In this document: one piece after another, positions 1 to 5,977 of the stretch | How the letters are laid out: each line of letters begins with the position of its first letter | Numbering within the stretch: the stretch's first letter is position 1 | DNA from: JBEEPE01 sp041191265 | GTDB lineage: Bacteria > Verrucomicrobiota > Verrucomicrobiia > Chthoniobacterales > Chthoniobacteraceae | DNA: 5,977 nt | Direction of reading: 5' to 3' | Assembly: GCA_041191265.1 (NCBI GenBank) | Contig: JBEEPE010000352.1 | Coordinates: 1-5,977 of the forward strand | Translations under genes and position numbers: made by a program | Notes under the pieces: model-generated | What the model saw: the letters and a program-made list of their open reading frames with translations, nothing else | The model's database searches: none | Told to the model about the DNA's origin: nothing

Positions 1-2
1 TC

Positions 3-923
3 TTCGACGCCGATCGCGAAACGCACCCAGAATCGCCCGAGCACGCCTACAACGCAGGAACCTCAGCGTACCAAAAAGGCTCGTTCGCCGAAGCCGTCGA
101 CCTGTTCGGACGCGCCCTCCAAAGCGAAAGCCCCGCCTTCCGCTCGAAAGCGAGCTACAACATCGGCAACAGCCTCGTGAAGCTCGCCACCTCCAACCGC
201 CGCAGCGCCGATCGCCCCGCACTCGAAAACGCAATCACCCAATACGAAGAAGCCCTCCGCCTCGATCCCGACCTCTCACAAGCCCGAGAAAACGCCGAGA
301 AAGTCCGCGAGTTCCTCAAAAAACTCGACGAGCAAAAGGACAAGAGCAAGAGCAGCAAGGACAAAGACAAAAACAAGGACAAGCAGGACAAAAACAAAGA
401 CGACCAGTCCAAGGACGAAAAGGACGGGAACGAAGGCGACGACAAAGAAGGCTCCCCCGACAAATCAGACAGCAAGGACGGGAAGAAAGGGGATTCCAAA
501 AAATCGGATAAGTCCGGCGACCAAAAAGAGAACGGCGAAGATAAAGGCGAAAAATCCGAGAACGGCAAAGACGAGCAAAAATCCAAAAACGGTCCAGGCG
601 AACGCAAGGAGGAGAAAGACGGATCAGGCAAGGACCAGAAGGATGCCGACGGTTCCAATCAAGAGACCCAGAAACAAGAGGTCGAAAAGCGCGACAAAGG
701 CGAGCTCAAGTCTGAGCCGCAGCAAGGTGCCGAAAACGCCCAACCGCAGGGTGAACCCAGCGAACAGCAAGAGGGCGAAGGCGGCACAGGCGGCGTCCTT
801 CGCATGACCCCGCAGCAGGCCCAAGCCCTCATCGACGCACTCCGCGCAGAAGAACGCCGCGTGCAACTCCTCAATCCCGAGCAACGTCGCGACGGAAAAG
901 CGCGCACGTTCAAAAACTGGTAA
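3..923 (+). CDS. batC: BatC-like TPR protein with long charged linker (5' partial)
   Basis: The reading frame is open from the left edge, so the N-terminus (probably a signal peptide or membrane anchor) is missing; 306 residues are visible. Visible residues 15-60 (AYNAGTSAYQKGSFAEAV...) and about 78-108 (ENAITQYEEALRLDPDLSQA) are tetratricopeptide repeats. An internal GTG at 177 is not the start, because a clear TPR lies upstream of it in frame. Residues 109-226 are a disordered linker of Lys, Asp, Glu, Ser, Gly, Gln and Asn. A short helical tail follows (MTPQQAQALIDALRAEE), with a terminal FKNW resembling the K(D/N)W ending I recall for BatC-like proteins. In the Bat family, BatC is an envelope TPR protein thought to scaffold a complex with the VWA proteins BatA/BatB and with BatD/BatE; its biochemical role is not settled. 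Its stop lies 3 nt before batD, which supports the assignment. A generic TPR protein is the alternative, but the context makes that unlikely. Confidence 0.85.
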   Translation, partial: FDADRETHPESPEHAYNAGTSAYQKGSFAEAVDLFGRALQSESPAFRSKASYNIGNSLVKLATSNRRSADRPALENAITQYEEALRLDPDLSQARENAEKVREFLKKLDEQKDKSKSSKDKDKNKDKQDKNKDDQSKDEKDGNEGDDKEGSPDKSDSKDGKKGDSKKSDKSGDQKENGEDKGEKSENGKDEQKSKNGPGERKEEKDGSGKDQKDADGSNQETQKQEVEKRDKGELKSEPQQGAENAQPQGEPSEQQEGEGGTGGVLRMTPQQAQALIDALRAEERRVQLLNPEQRRDGKARTFKNW

Positions 924-926
924 CCC

Positions 927-2762
927 ATGACGCCGCAACTCCTGACAGTGCCAAGTCCGCTTCGACGCCTCCTGACGGCTCTCGTGGGAGCCGCGCTGAT
1001 CCTCCTCGCGAGCGCATTGACCCCATCGCTACTCGCGCAGGGGATCTCGCTGAATGCGGGCTTCAACCCCGCGACCACGGTATTGGGCGAGCCGGTGGAG
1101 TTTAACGTGATCATCAGCGGTACCAACCGAAACCAAGGGAACCCCCCGCTTCCGTCGGCAGACGGAATCCAGTTCCGGTACGTCGGGCCTCAGATGAGCA
1201 CTGTCATCAACAACTTCCAAATGTCGGTCACGCTCACCCACCGATTCCAGGCCATTCCGCAAAAGACCGGCGACATCGAGGTCGCACCCATCGCCGTGCA
1301 AATCGATGGAACCACCTATCAAACACCCAAAGTGACACTCCGCGTTCAGGAGCCGGGTAAAAATGGGACCCCCGAACCGAACAACGGCGCATTCATCGAA
1401 GTCGAGTTTCCCGACCGGCCACTGTACGTCGGCGAAAATATTCCGGTGAACATCAACCTCTGCGTCCCCTCGGAAATCCGCTGGAAACCGCTTCGGATGC
1501 CCGAGTTCGAGACAGACAACTTCACTCGAGGCCCCGTCACCCAACCCTTTCAACATCAACAGGACATCGGCGGACGCGCCTTCGACATCGCAACGTTCCG
1601 CACCACCTTGACGCCCATCCGTTCCGGAAAAATCAAACTCCCCCCTGTGCGCTCTCTCGTCACGATGCAGACCTCGAGAAAGGGGCGGGGCGGCGGCAAT
1701 ACTTTTGAGGAAATCTTCGGCAACGACCCGTTCGCAGCTGCATTCGCCGGAAGCACTTCTGCCATGGCTGAGCGCCACCTCACGTCCAAAGAGAAAACCA
1801 TCGACATCATCGAGCTCCCAACCTCCAACCGACCAGACTCCTTCCGAGGCGCCATCGGCCGCTTCGAAATCCGTTCCACGTCCAAACCGGACAGCGTCAA
1901 ACTCGGCGACCCCGTCACCTCCACCGTGCACATTTCCGGTGAAGGAAACTTCGATCGCGTCGACCTTCCGCCGCTTCAAGACGCAAAGGGCTGGAGACCC
2001 TACCCTCCCTCCACGAACTTCCAAAAAGCCGACGAAATCGCGCGCACCGGCACCAAAACCTTCGAACTCGCACTGGTGCCCGAAGAGGCGAAAACCGTCG
2101 CCCCCGTGTTTGTGCTGAGCTACTTCGATCCCGCTACAGGAACGTATGTTACCAAGTCCAGCGATGCGCGCCGCCTCGAAGTGACGGGTGCACCACCTCC
2201 CACACCCGAACCGCAGCCCGCCCCTGCAAACACGCGTCCGCCTGAAAATGTACCTCCGACGGAAGACCTCGCCACCAGCCTTCTCAAGACCCCTTCAGAA
2301 GTAAAAGACGCGGCATCCCGGCTCCTCGCCGAGGGCGCAACACCGGCGCTCAAAAACGCCGCACTCACTGCCGGAGGATTGGCCGCGCTAGGTCTCCTGA
2401 TTGCGGGCCTGCGCCGAGCCCTGCACCGCACGCCACGCCAGCAAGCGGCGGCCCAAGCCCGCGCCGCCATCCGCGCCCTCGCAGCAGCAAAAAGCACAGG
2501 CGAACTTCACGACCACGTTGTGAACTGCCTACGCCTCCTCTGCACCGCGCGCGGTCACGCCTCCGCCGAGAGCCTCGACCCAGCAGAGCTTCTGAGATTC
2601 CTCAAACCCGCTCCCGAAGATGCGCAAACCCTTGAGCGAATGCTGAACGAGTACATCGCCCTCCGATACACCGGCGAAAACTTCTCAAAAGGTGCCGCAG
2701 CCGCCATCGATGCCATTCAAGCGGCCACCCTCGCCCGAACCTTGGAACGCCTCGCCGGATGA
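927..2762 (+). CDS. batD: BatD family membrane-anchored periplasmic protein
   Basis: This is a complete 611-residue protein, within the usual size range of BatD. Residues 1-38 form a signal peptide: Arg at 13-14, a hydrophobic core at 15-35, and likely cleavage near LLAQ-G. Residues 40-420 are beta-rich, Ig-like segments with repeated GEPVEF / VGENIPV / LGDPVTSTV strand motifs, the hallmark of BatD. A Gly/Phe-rich loop sits at 250-275 (RKGRGGG, then NDPFAAAFAG). A Pro-rich spacer (422-445) leads to one membrane helix (about 478-496), followed by basic residues RRALHRTPR, giving a cytoplasmic helical tail of about 110 residues. The inferred topology is therefore a large periplasmic part and a small cytosolic part. 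The ATG lies 3 nt after the batC stop with no Shine-Dalgarno motif, so translation is probably coupled. BatD was linked to oxygen tolerance in Bacteroides fragilis; its exact function is unknown and may be envelope homeostasis instead. Confidence 0.9.
   Translation: MTPQLLTVPSPLRRLLTALVGAALILLASALTPSLLAQGISLNAGFNPATTVLGEPVEFNVIISGTNRNQGNPPLPSADGIQFRYVGPQMSTVINNFQMSVTLTHRFQAIPQKTGDIEVAPIAVQIDGTTYQTPKVTLRVQEPGKNGTPEPNNGAFIEVEFPDRPLYVGENIPVNINLCVPSEIRWKPLRMPEFETDNFTRGPVTQPFQHQQDIGGRAFDIATFRTTLTPIRSGKIKLPPVRSLVTMQTSRKGRGGGNTFEEIFGNDPFAAAFAGSTSAMAERHLTSKEKTIDIIELPTSNRPDSFRGAIGRFEIRSTSKPDSVKLGDPVTSTVHISGEGNFDRVDLPPLQDAKGWRPYPPSTNFQKADEIARTGTKTFELALVPEEAKTVAPVFVLSYFDPATGTYVTKSSDARRLEVTGAPPPTPEPQPAPANTRPPENVPPTEDLATSLLKTPSEVKDAASRLLAEGATPALKNAALTAGGLAALGLLIAGLRRALHRTPRQQAAAQARAAIRALAAAKSTGELHDHVVNCLRLLCTARGHASAESLDPAELLRFLKPAPEDAQTLERMLNEYIALRYTGENFSKGAAAAIDAIQAATLARTLERLAG
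2759..2762 (+). other. ATGA stop/start overlap between batD and batE
   Basis: The batE start ATG (2759-2761) overlaps the batD stop TGA (2760-2762). No purine-rich ribosome binding site is seen just upstream (the sequence is GCCTCGCCGG), so batE is most likely translated by re-initiation of ribosomes finishing batD. This fixes the batE start, which also gives a good signal peptide. Confidence 0.9.
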
Positions 2763-3568
2763 AACCGCACCGCTCCACCGCACTCATCCTCACCCTCCTC
2801 GCGCTCTTGCTCGGCGGCTTTTCCGGAACCGCCGCCATCACCACCGCGAAGGAACGCCCCACCACCACCGCAGAGTCAGCCGCCGCGTTATTTGCAGACG
2901 AGAAGTTCAGCGAAGCAGCCGACGCATTCGAGCGGCTCACCGCCCTGCATCCCGACGATGTCTCTCTCCGATTCAACCTCGCGCGCGCCCTCCAAGAAGA
3001 TGGCCGTCTCGGCGAATCCATCCTCGAACTCGAACGAGCCCTGCGCATTCTCCCCGACCACATTCCCTCCGCGCAACTCCTCGCGCGCCTCCGCAAAGAT
3101 TCCAGCGCCCGCATCTTCACCAACAGTTCAACCGAACTTCTCCTCCGTCGCCTCCTCCCCACCCGAAACCAAACCCTGAATGTTCTCTACGCCAGCATCG
3201 GCCTCTTCGCGATGGCCGTCGGCCTCCGGACTCTCTCCCGCTACCACCGCGCGTCCTTGCTCCCTCTCGGGCTCGCCATCGCCGCAGCCGCAGTCGCTTC
3301 CGTGGATCTCCGTTTCAAAGAACGCGTCGGAAAACTCGCGATTCTCATCGAACGCAACGCCGAACTCCAAAGCGCCCCCGTACCAAAAGGCAACGTGCTC
3401 ACGGTCATTCCCTCCGGTTCCCAAGTGATTATCGGACACCATCATGCCGGCTGGATTCTGGCCCGTCTGCCCGACGGCACCGAAGGCTGGCTTCCCGAAA
3501 AGACCGTTCGCACCATCGGAAACCCATCCAGCGCACCAGCCGTCGCCGCCGCACCAGTCAACGGATAG
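2759..3568 (+). CDS. batE: BatE-like protein: TPR, two membrane helices, SH3 domain
   Basis: This is a complete 269-residue protein. Residues 1-26 form a signal peptide (MKPHR, then a Leu-rich core, with cleavage near GTAA). Two TPR motifs span about 37-104 (AAALFADEKFSEAADAFERL; FNLARALQEDGRLGESILELERAL). Two hydrophobic helices follow at about 140-158 and 166-183, separated by a basic loop (RTLSRYHR) that should face the cytoplasm, so both the TPR part and the C-terminus should lie in the periplasm. Residues about 194-253 form a bacterial SH3-like domain with the typical ending ARLPDGTEGWLPEK. The order TPR, two helices, SH3 is that of BatE. In the family it is the last gene of the bat operon and is believed to act with BatD and the VWA proteins at the inner membrane; the ligand of the SH3 domain is unknown. 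Alternative: an unnamed TPR/SH3 protein. Confidence 0.87.
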   Translation: MKPHRSTALILTLLALLLGGFSGTAAITTAKERPTTTAESAAALFADEKFSEAADAFERLTALHPDDVSLRFNLARALQEDGRLGESILELERALRILPDHIPSAQLLARLRKDSSARIFTNSSTELLLRRLLPTRNQTLNVLYASIGLFAMAVGLRTLSRYHRASLLPLGLAIAAAAVASVDLRFKERVGKLAILIERNAELQSAPVPKGNVLTVIPSGSQVIIGHHHAGWILARLPDGTEGWLPEKTVRTIGNPSSAPAVAAAPVNG

Positions 3569-3615
3569 GCCATTCAGTCCATTCCGCACCCCCCGCTTCC
3601 CCCCGTTCGCTTCCG
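3569..3615 (+). other. Short batE-receptor spacer without visible promoter or RBS
   Basis: This 47-nt gap is pyrimidine-rich, with runs of C. I see no -35/-10 pair, no inverted repeat and no purine-rich Shine-Dalgarno sequence ahead of the ATG at 3616. Read-through from the bat operon is therefore possible, but a promoter inside the end of batE cannot be excluded by eye. Confidence 0.5.
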
Positions 3616-5679
3616 ATGAAGGCACGTCGCTCACTCGCCATCGTCACGCTTTTCCTGACCTTCACCGGATCCCAGATTCACGCGCTCCCCATCTCTGAAC
3701 CAAACGAACTCCCGGAAACCGTCGTCATTGCGCCTCCCCTTCCCGCGCCATTTTTCGGATCCGACCCAACCCGCGAAACCATCCTCTCCGGCGACCTTCT
3801 TCGCACAAATCCCGCGTCAACGCTCGATAACGCACTCCGGCAACAACCCGGCTTCCGGCTGTTCCGCCGCACCGACAGCATCGGCGCCCACCCCACCACC
3901 CAAGGCGTAAGCCTCGGAAACGTGGGCCCCAACGGCGCCAGCCGTACCACCGTGCTTCAGGACGGTATCCCCATCAACGACCCCTTCGGCGGCTGGGTCC
4001 CGTGGACACGCTACCGAGCCTCCGATCTCGCACAAATCACGCTCGTCCCTGACGGCGGACTCTCCCCATGGGGAACCCCCTCGCTCGGCGGCACCATCGC
4101 GCTAGAAAGCCGTGGCCTCCACGACCATCCCTTCCTCTCCACCTCCATCGCCGCCGGCAATCGGATGCCGTACGATGCCTCCGTCGCCTTCGCCGCCCAA
4201 CCCACCTCCAGCGCGCGATGGTTCGGTTCCCTTGGAAAAACCGACTTCTCCGGCTACCCCGTTCTCCGCATCGGCCAACGTGGTCTCGTTGACACCAACG
4301 CGTCCGTCACAACCTCGCGTTTCGATTTGGGACTCCGCAATACCCTGCACCCCAACGGCCCCTGGCAAACCACCTTGCGTGTCCAAGGATGGGACGAACA
4401 GCGCGGCAACGGAACCACGCTCACAACCAACCGGAGCCGCGCGCTCGACCTGTCCGCCCGCCTCGACCGCGTCTCATCACCCGATGACTGGTCGATGGAA
4501 AACATCCTCTTCCACCAAGAGCGTCGTTTTGCGAGCACCTTCACGGCGGTCACGCCCGACCGCAGCGCAGAGTCCCTCACCCTCGATCAGCACAGCGTGC
4601 CGTCGCGCTCGACGGGTTTCATCCAGCGCATCCGCATCCCCCTCGGCGAAAGCCACCAACTCGGCGCAGGATGGGATACCCGCTTCATCTCAGGGGCCAC
4701 GCACGAACACTTCTTTTTTGAAGATGGCATTCCTCTCCGCGAACGGTCTGCGGGCGGACGCCAACGTCAAACCGGCCTCTTCCTCTTGGACACTTGGAAG
4801 GCCGCACAAACGTGGACGCTTGAAGCCGGCGCGCGACTCGATCAAATGAACCAATCCCGTGGCGCGTTGCTCGAAACCGTCCGAGCAAGCGGCGCGGTGC
4901 TCAAACAAGAGCGCCCTCCCGAGCGTTCCGACATCCACCCCACCACGCGCCTCAGCGCGCGCTGGCAACCCACCGACCGCTTCGCTTGGCGATGCGATTT
5001 CCACACCGGCGTCCGCTTCCCCACACTGAACGAACTTTACCGCCCCTTCCGCGTTGGCTCCGTAACCACCGCCGCCAACGCAGCCCTCCGCGCGGAAGAA
5101 GTGCGTGGGGTATCGTCGGGCATCTCGTTTACCCTGCCCGATCAAACACAGCTCCACGCTCGATTCTTTTTCGACCGCGTGACCCACGCGATTGCCAACG
5201 TGACAACCGGACCCAACACCCTGCAACGCAGAAATCTGGATGCCACGGAAGTACGCGGCATCGAGTTTCGTGCAACCCGCCAAATGACCACGCACGTAAC
5301 ATTTGAGAGCGCGTACGCCTTCACCGAGGCGACCGTGACCCAATCCCGCCAAGCCCCGAGGCTCGTCGGACGATCCCTTCCACAAGTCCCTTCTCATGCG
5401 GCATCGCTCGCGGTTCGTGCCCGCTTCGAACGTGTGGAATGGACCACCCAAGGCCGCTGGAACAGCGCATCATGGGACGATGACCTTAATCAAATGCGCC
5501 TGAACCCGTTCCTCTGCATCGACTCACGGTTAGATTACCACCTAGGCCCCAGAACAACCCTATACACCTCCCTCGAAAACCTCACCGCGACCGAAATCAT
5601 GACCCGTCGCGAATCATCCGGCCTCATCGGAATCGCCACCCCCAGAATGTGGTCCGCCGGAATCCGCCACGACTTCTAA
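3616..5679 (+). CDS. TonB-dependent outer-membrane receptor
   Basis: This is a complete 687-residue protein that imports a scarce nutrient across the outer membrane using TonB/ExbBD energy. ATG 3616 is chosen because it yields a signal peptide (MKARRS, core LAIVTLFLTF, cleavage after IHA, residue 23). The same frame is open far upstream, but that part is an Arg/Pro/His-rich shadow of batE. PETVVIA at 33-39 is a plausible TonB box. The plug spans about 50-165, with LDNALRQQPGF (70-80), TTVLQDGIPINDPFGG (111-126) and SPWGTPSLGGTIAL (150-163). The remainder is a beta-barrel with alternating aromatic strands, the FPTLNELYRPFRVG motif (468-481) typical of this receptor class, and a C-terminal SAGIRHDF ending in Phe for BAM-mediated insertion. 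The size matches small receptors of the cobalamin/siderophore type rather than SusC-type proteins, and there is no N-terminal signalling or carboxypeptidase-like domain. The substrate cannot be assigned: no transporter or binding-protein gene is adjacent. Confidence 0.95.
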   Translation: MKARRSLAIVTLFLTFTGSQIHALPISEPNELPETVVIAPPLPAPFFGSDPTRETILSGDLLRTNPASTLDNALRQQPGFRLFRRTDSIGAHPTTQGVSLGNVGPNGASRTTVLQDGIPINDPFGGWVPWTRYRASDLAQITLVPDGGLSPWGTPSLGGTIALESRGLHDHPFLSTSIAAGNRMPYDASVAFAAQPTSSARWFGSLGKTDFSGYPVLRIGQRGLVDTNASVTTSRFDLGLRNTLHPNGPWQTTLRVQGWDEQRGNGTTLTTNRSRALDLSARLDRVSSPDDWSMENILFHQERRFASTFTAVTPDRSAESLTLDQHSVPSRSTGFIQRIRIPLGESHQLGAGWDTRFISGATHEHFFFEDGIPLRERSAGGRQRQTGLFLLDTWKAAQTWTLEAGARLDQMNQSRGALLETVRASGAVLKQERPPERSDIHPTTRLSARWQPTDRFAWRCDFHTGVRFPTLNELYRPFRVGSVTTAANAALRAEEVRGVSSGISFTLPDQTQLHARFFFDRVTHAIANVTTGPNTLQRRNLDATEVRGIEFRATRQMTTHVTFESAYAFTEATVTQSRQAPRLVGRSLPQVPSHAASLAVRARFERVEWTTQGRWNSASWDDDLNQMRLNPFLCIDSRLDYHLGPRTTLYTSLENLTATEIMTRRESSGLIGIATPRMWSAGIRHDF
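3715..3732 (+). other. Putative TonB box of the receptor
   Basis: These codons give ETVVIA (residues 34-39), ten residues after the predicted signal cleavage and before the plug. The pattern resembles the E/D-T-x-x-V-x-A TonB box that contacts TonB. It is assigned by position and similarity only. Confidence 0.55.
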
Positions 5680-5680
5680 C

Positions 5681-5751
5681 CATCATCACGCCAAAGGCAT
5701 TCCCCATCATCATGCCGGAAGGTTCTCTCCATCATCATGCCGGAGGCATGA
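5681..5751. repeat. Three spaced copies of a CATCATCAYGCC element
   Basis: Copies begin at 5681, 5705 and 5730, spaced 24 and 25 nt. Each starts CATCATCA(C/T)GCC and continues with a short purine stretch. Copy 3 contains a perfect hairpin, TCATGCC-GGA-GGCATGA (5735-5751, 7-bp stem, 3-nt loop). Copy 1 keeps most of that symmetry (GCC-AAA-GGC) and copy 2 only its core. The first copy starts one nucleotide after the receptor stop codon. This looks like a small interspersed repeat cluster; it could also protect or end the transcript, but no T-run follows. Confidence 0.75.
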
Positions 5752-5760
5752 CACCCTGTA

Positions 5761-5797
5761 GCCGGTGGTAAGGAGCGCCAGCGACGCCACCACCGGC
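5761..5797. repeat. REP-like palindrome, 9-bp perfect arms
   Basis: GCCGGTGGT at 5761-5769 is the exact reverse complement of ACCACCGGC at 5789-5797. The 19-nt interior (AAGGAGCGCCAGCGACGCC) can add a small inner stem, GCG (5775-5777) with CGC (5785-5787). Size, GC content and position just behind a gene are those of repetitive extragenic palindromes. There is no following T-run on either strand, so a classical intrinsic terminator is unlikely, although the hairpin may still block exonucleases or aid termination. Confidence 0.75.
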
Positions 5798-5820
5798 CCC
5801 AACGCCCCCCCCCGCCGCAC

Positions 5821-5868
5821 GCCCCGCCGAACACGCCCCACCGAACACCCCACCGCACGCCCCGCCGC
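5821..5868. repeat. Degenerate 12-14 nt C-rich tandem units
   Basis: GCCCCGCCGAACAC (5821-5834) is followed by GCCCCACCGAACAC (5835-5848, one change), then by shorter variants CCCACCGCAC (5849-5858) and GCCCCGCCGCAC (5859-5870). A run of nine C (5805-5813) plus GCCGCAC precedes them and looks like a further decayed copy. The strand is almost free of T. Confidence 0.65.
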
Positions 5869-5908
5869 ACCCTCACACCGTCACACCCTCACACCCTCAC
5901 ACCCTCAC
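5869..5908. repeat. Tandem array of 8-nt unit ACCCTCAC (five copies)
   Basis: Five head-to-tail copies start at 5869, 5877, 5885, 5893 and 5901. Only the second differs (ACCGTCAC). The array joins directly, without a spacer, to a 9-nt array on its right. Confidence 0.9.
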
Positions 5909-5977
5909 GCCCCTCACGCCCCTCACGCCCCTCACGCCCCTCACGCCCCTCACGCCCCTCACGCCCCTCACGCCCCT
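5909..5977. repeat. Tandem array of 9-nt unit GCCCCTCAC (at least 7.7 copies)
   Basis: Seven identical complete copies start at 5909, 5918, 5927, 5936, 5945, 5954 and 5963, and an eighth is cut after GCCCCT at the window edge. True length is unknown. On the minus strand the unit reads GTGAGGGGC, giving GGGG tracts separated by 5 nt (CGTGA), a pattern able to form G-quadruplexes. No coding frame is credible here. Confidence 0.95.

Noticed and set aside
155..658. Minus-strand open frame opposite batC, rich in Ser, Leu and Phe
   Set aside because: It is the complement of the Lys/Asp/Glu linker codons and lacks stops only because of that bias; the TPR-encoding + frame is clearly real.
1029..2024. 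331-codon minus-strand open frame inside batD
   Set aside because: It is composition-driven and antisense to a well-recognised gene; it has no domain or signal features.
3440..3450. CATCATGCCGG in batE matches the core of the downstream CATCATCATGCC elements
   Set aside because: It is only 11 nt and encodes part of the SH3 domain (GHHHAGW) in an ordinary position; probably coincidence in C-rich sequence.
2692..3615. In-frame upstream extension of the receptor gene, giving a 995-residue protein
   Set aside because: The added ~308 residues are an Arg/Pro/His/Ser-rich shadow of batD and batE. A proper signal peptide begins at 3616.
4112..4849. 245-codon + strand open frame within the receptor gene
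   Set aside because: It is Ser/Pro/Arg-rich low-complexity translation in the wrong frame of a confident gene.
4690..5451. 253-codon minus-strand open frame inside the receptor gene
   Set aside because: It is a shadow frame in GC-rich DNA; the + strand frame has plug and barrel motifs throughout.
5761..5797. Intrinsic (Rho-independent) terminator
   Set aside because: The stem is strong, but no T-run follows on either strand, so I list it as a REP-like palindrome instead.
5676..5876. Small minus-strand open frame over the repeat tail (Gly/Arg/Trp-rich)
   Set aside because: It is generated by the C-rich repeats and the palindrome; no plausible protein features.
5765..5977. Open + strand frame from GTG 5765 to the window end, giving Ala-Pro-His repeats
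   Set aside because: The 9-nt unit is a multiple of three and cannot contain a stop on this strand, so openness carries no information; the start lies inside the palindrome.
5681..5977. CRISPR array
   Set aside because: Units are 8-25 nt with no unique spacers of regular length between identical repeats, and no cas genes are present.

Overview
The window reads as chromosomal DNA from a GC-rich Gram-negative bacterium. A member of the Verrucomicrobiota (Opitutae-like) or a PVC-group relative is my best guess. The basis is the bat gene order, the style of the proteins, the lack of Shine-Dalgarno sequences, and a C-rich coding strand. This is inference from protein character; no marker gene is present to settle it.

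Four protein genes lie head to tail on the + strand and fill positions 3 to 5679. The first three are the distal end of a Bat (Bacteroides aerotolerance) operon. They are a 5'-truncated batC-like TPR protein with a very long, highly charged linker (3..923), batD (927..2762) and batE (2759..3568). Junctions are very tight: 3 nt between batC and batD, and an ATGA overlap between batD and batE, so the three are almost certainly co-transcribed and translationally coupled. The expected upstream partners (MoxR-type AAA ATPase, DUF58 protein, VWA proteins BatA/BatB) would lie left of the window. The predicted topologies fit an envelope complex: BatD has a periplasmic beta-rich region and one C-terminal membrane helix; BatE has periplasmic TPR and SH3 domains joined by two membrane helices.

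After 47 nt comes a complete TonB-dependent outer-membrane receptor (3616..5679) with signal peptide, putative TonB box, plug and 22-strand-type barrel ending in Phe. Its substrate cannot be read from the sequence. It may be the last gene of the same transcript or a separate unit; no promoter is evident in the gap.

From 5680 to the end there is no credible gene. This ~300 nt stretch is dense in repeats. It holds three ~24-25 nt spaced copies of a CATCATCAYGCC element (the third forms a perfect hairpin), then a 37-nt REP-like palindrome with 9-bp arms. A C-rich tandem region follows, passing from degenerate 12-14 nt units to 8-nt units to 9-nt units, and the window ends inside it. The minus strand of this array has regularly spaced G-tracts and could form G-quadruplexes. 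I found no convincing novel multi-gene system; the most unusual material is this repeat cluster and the BatC linker.
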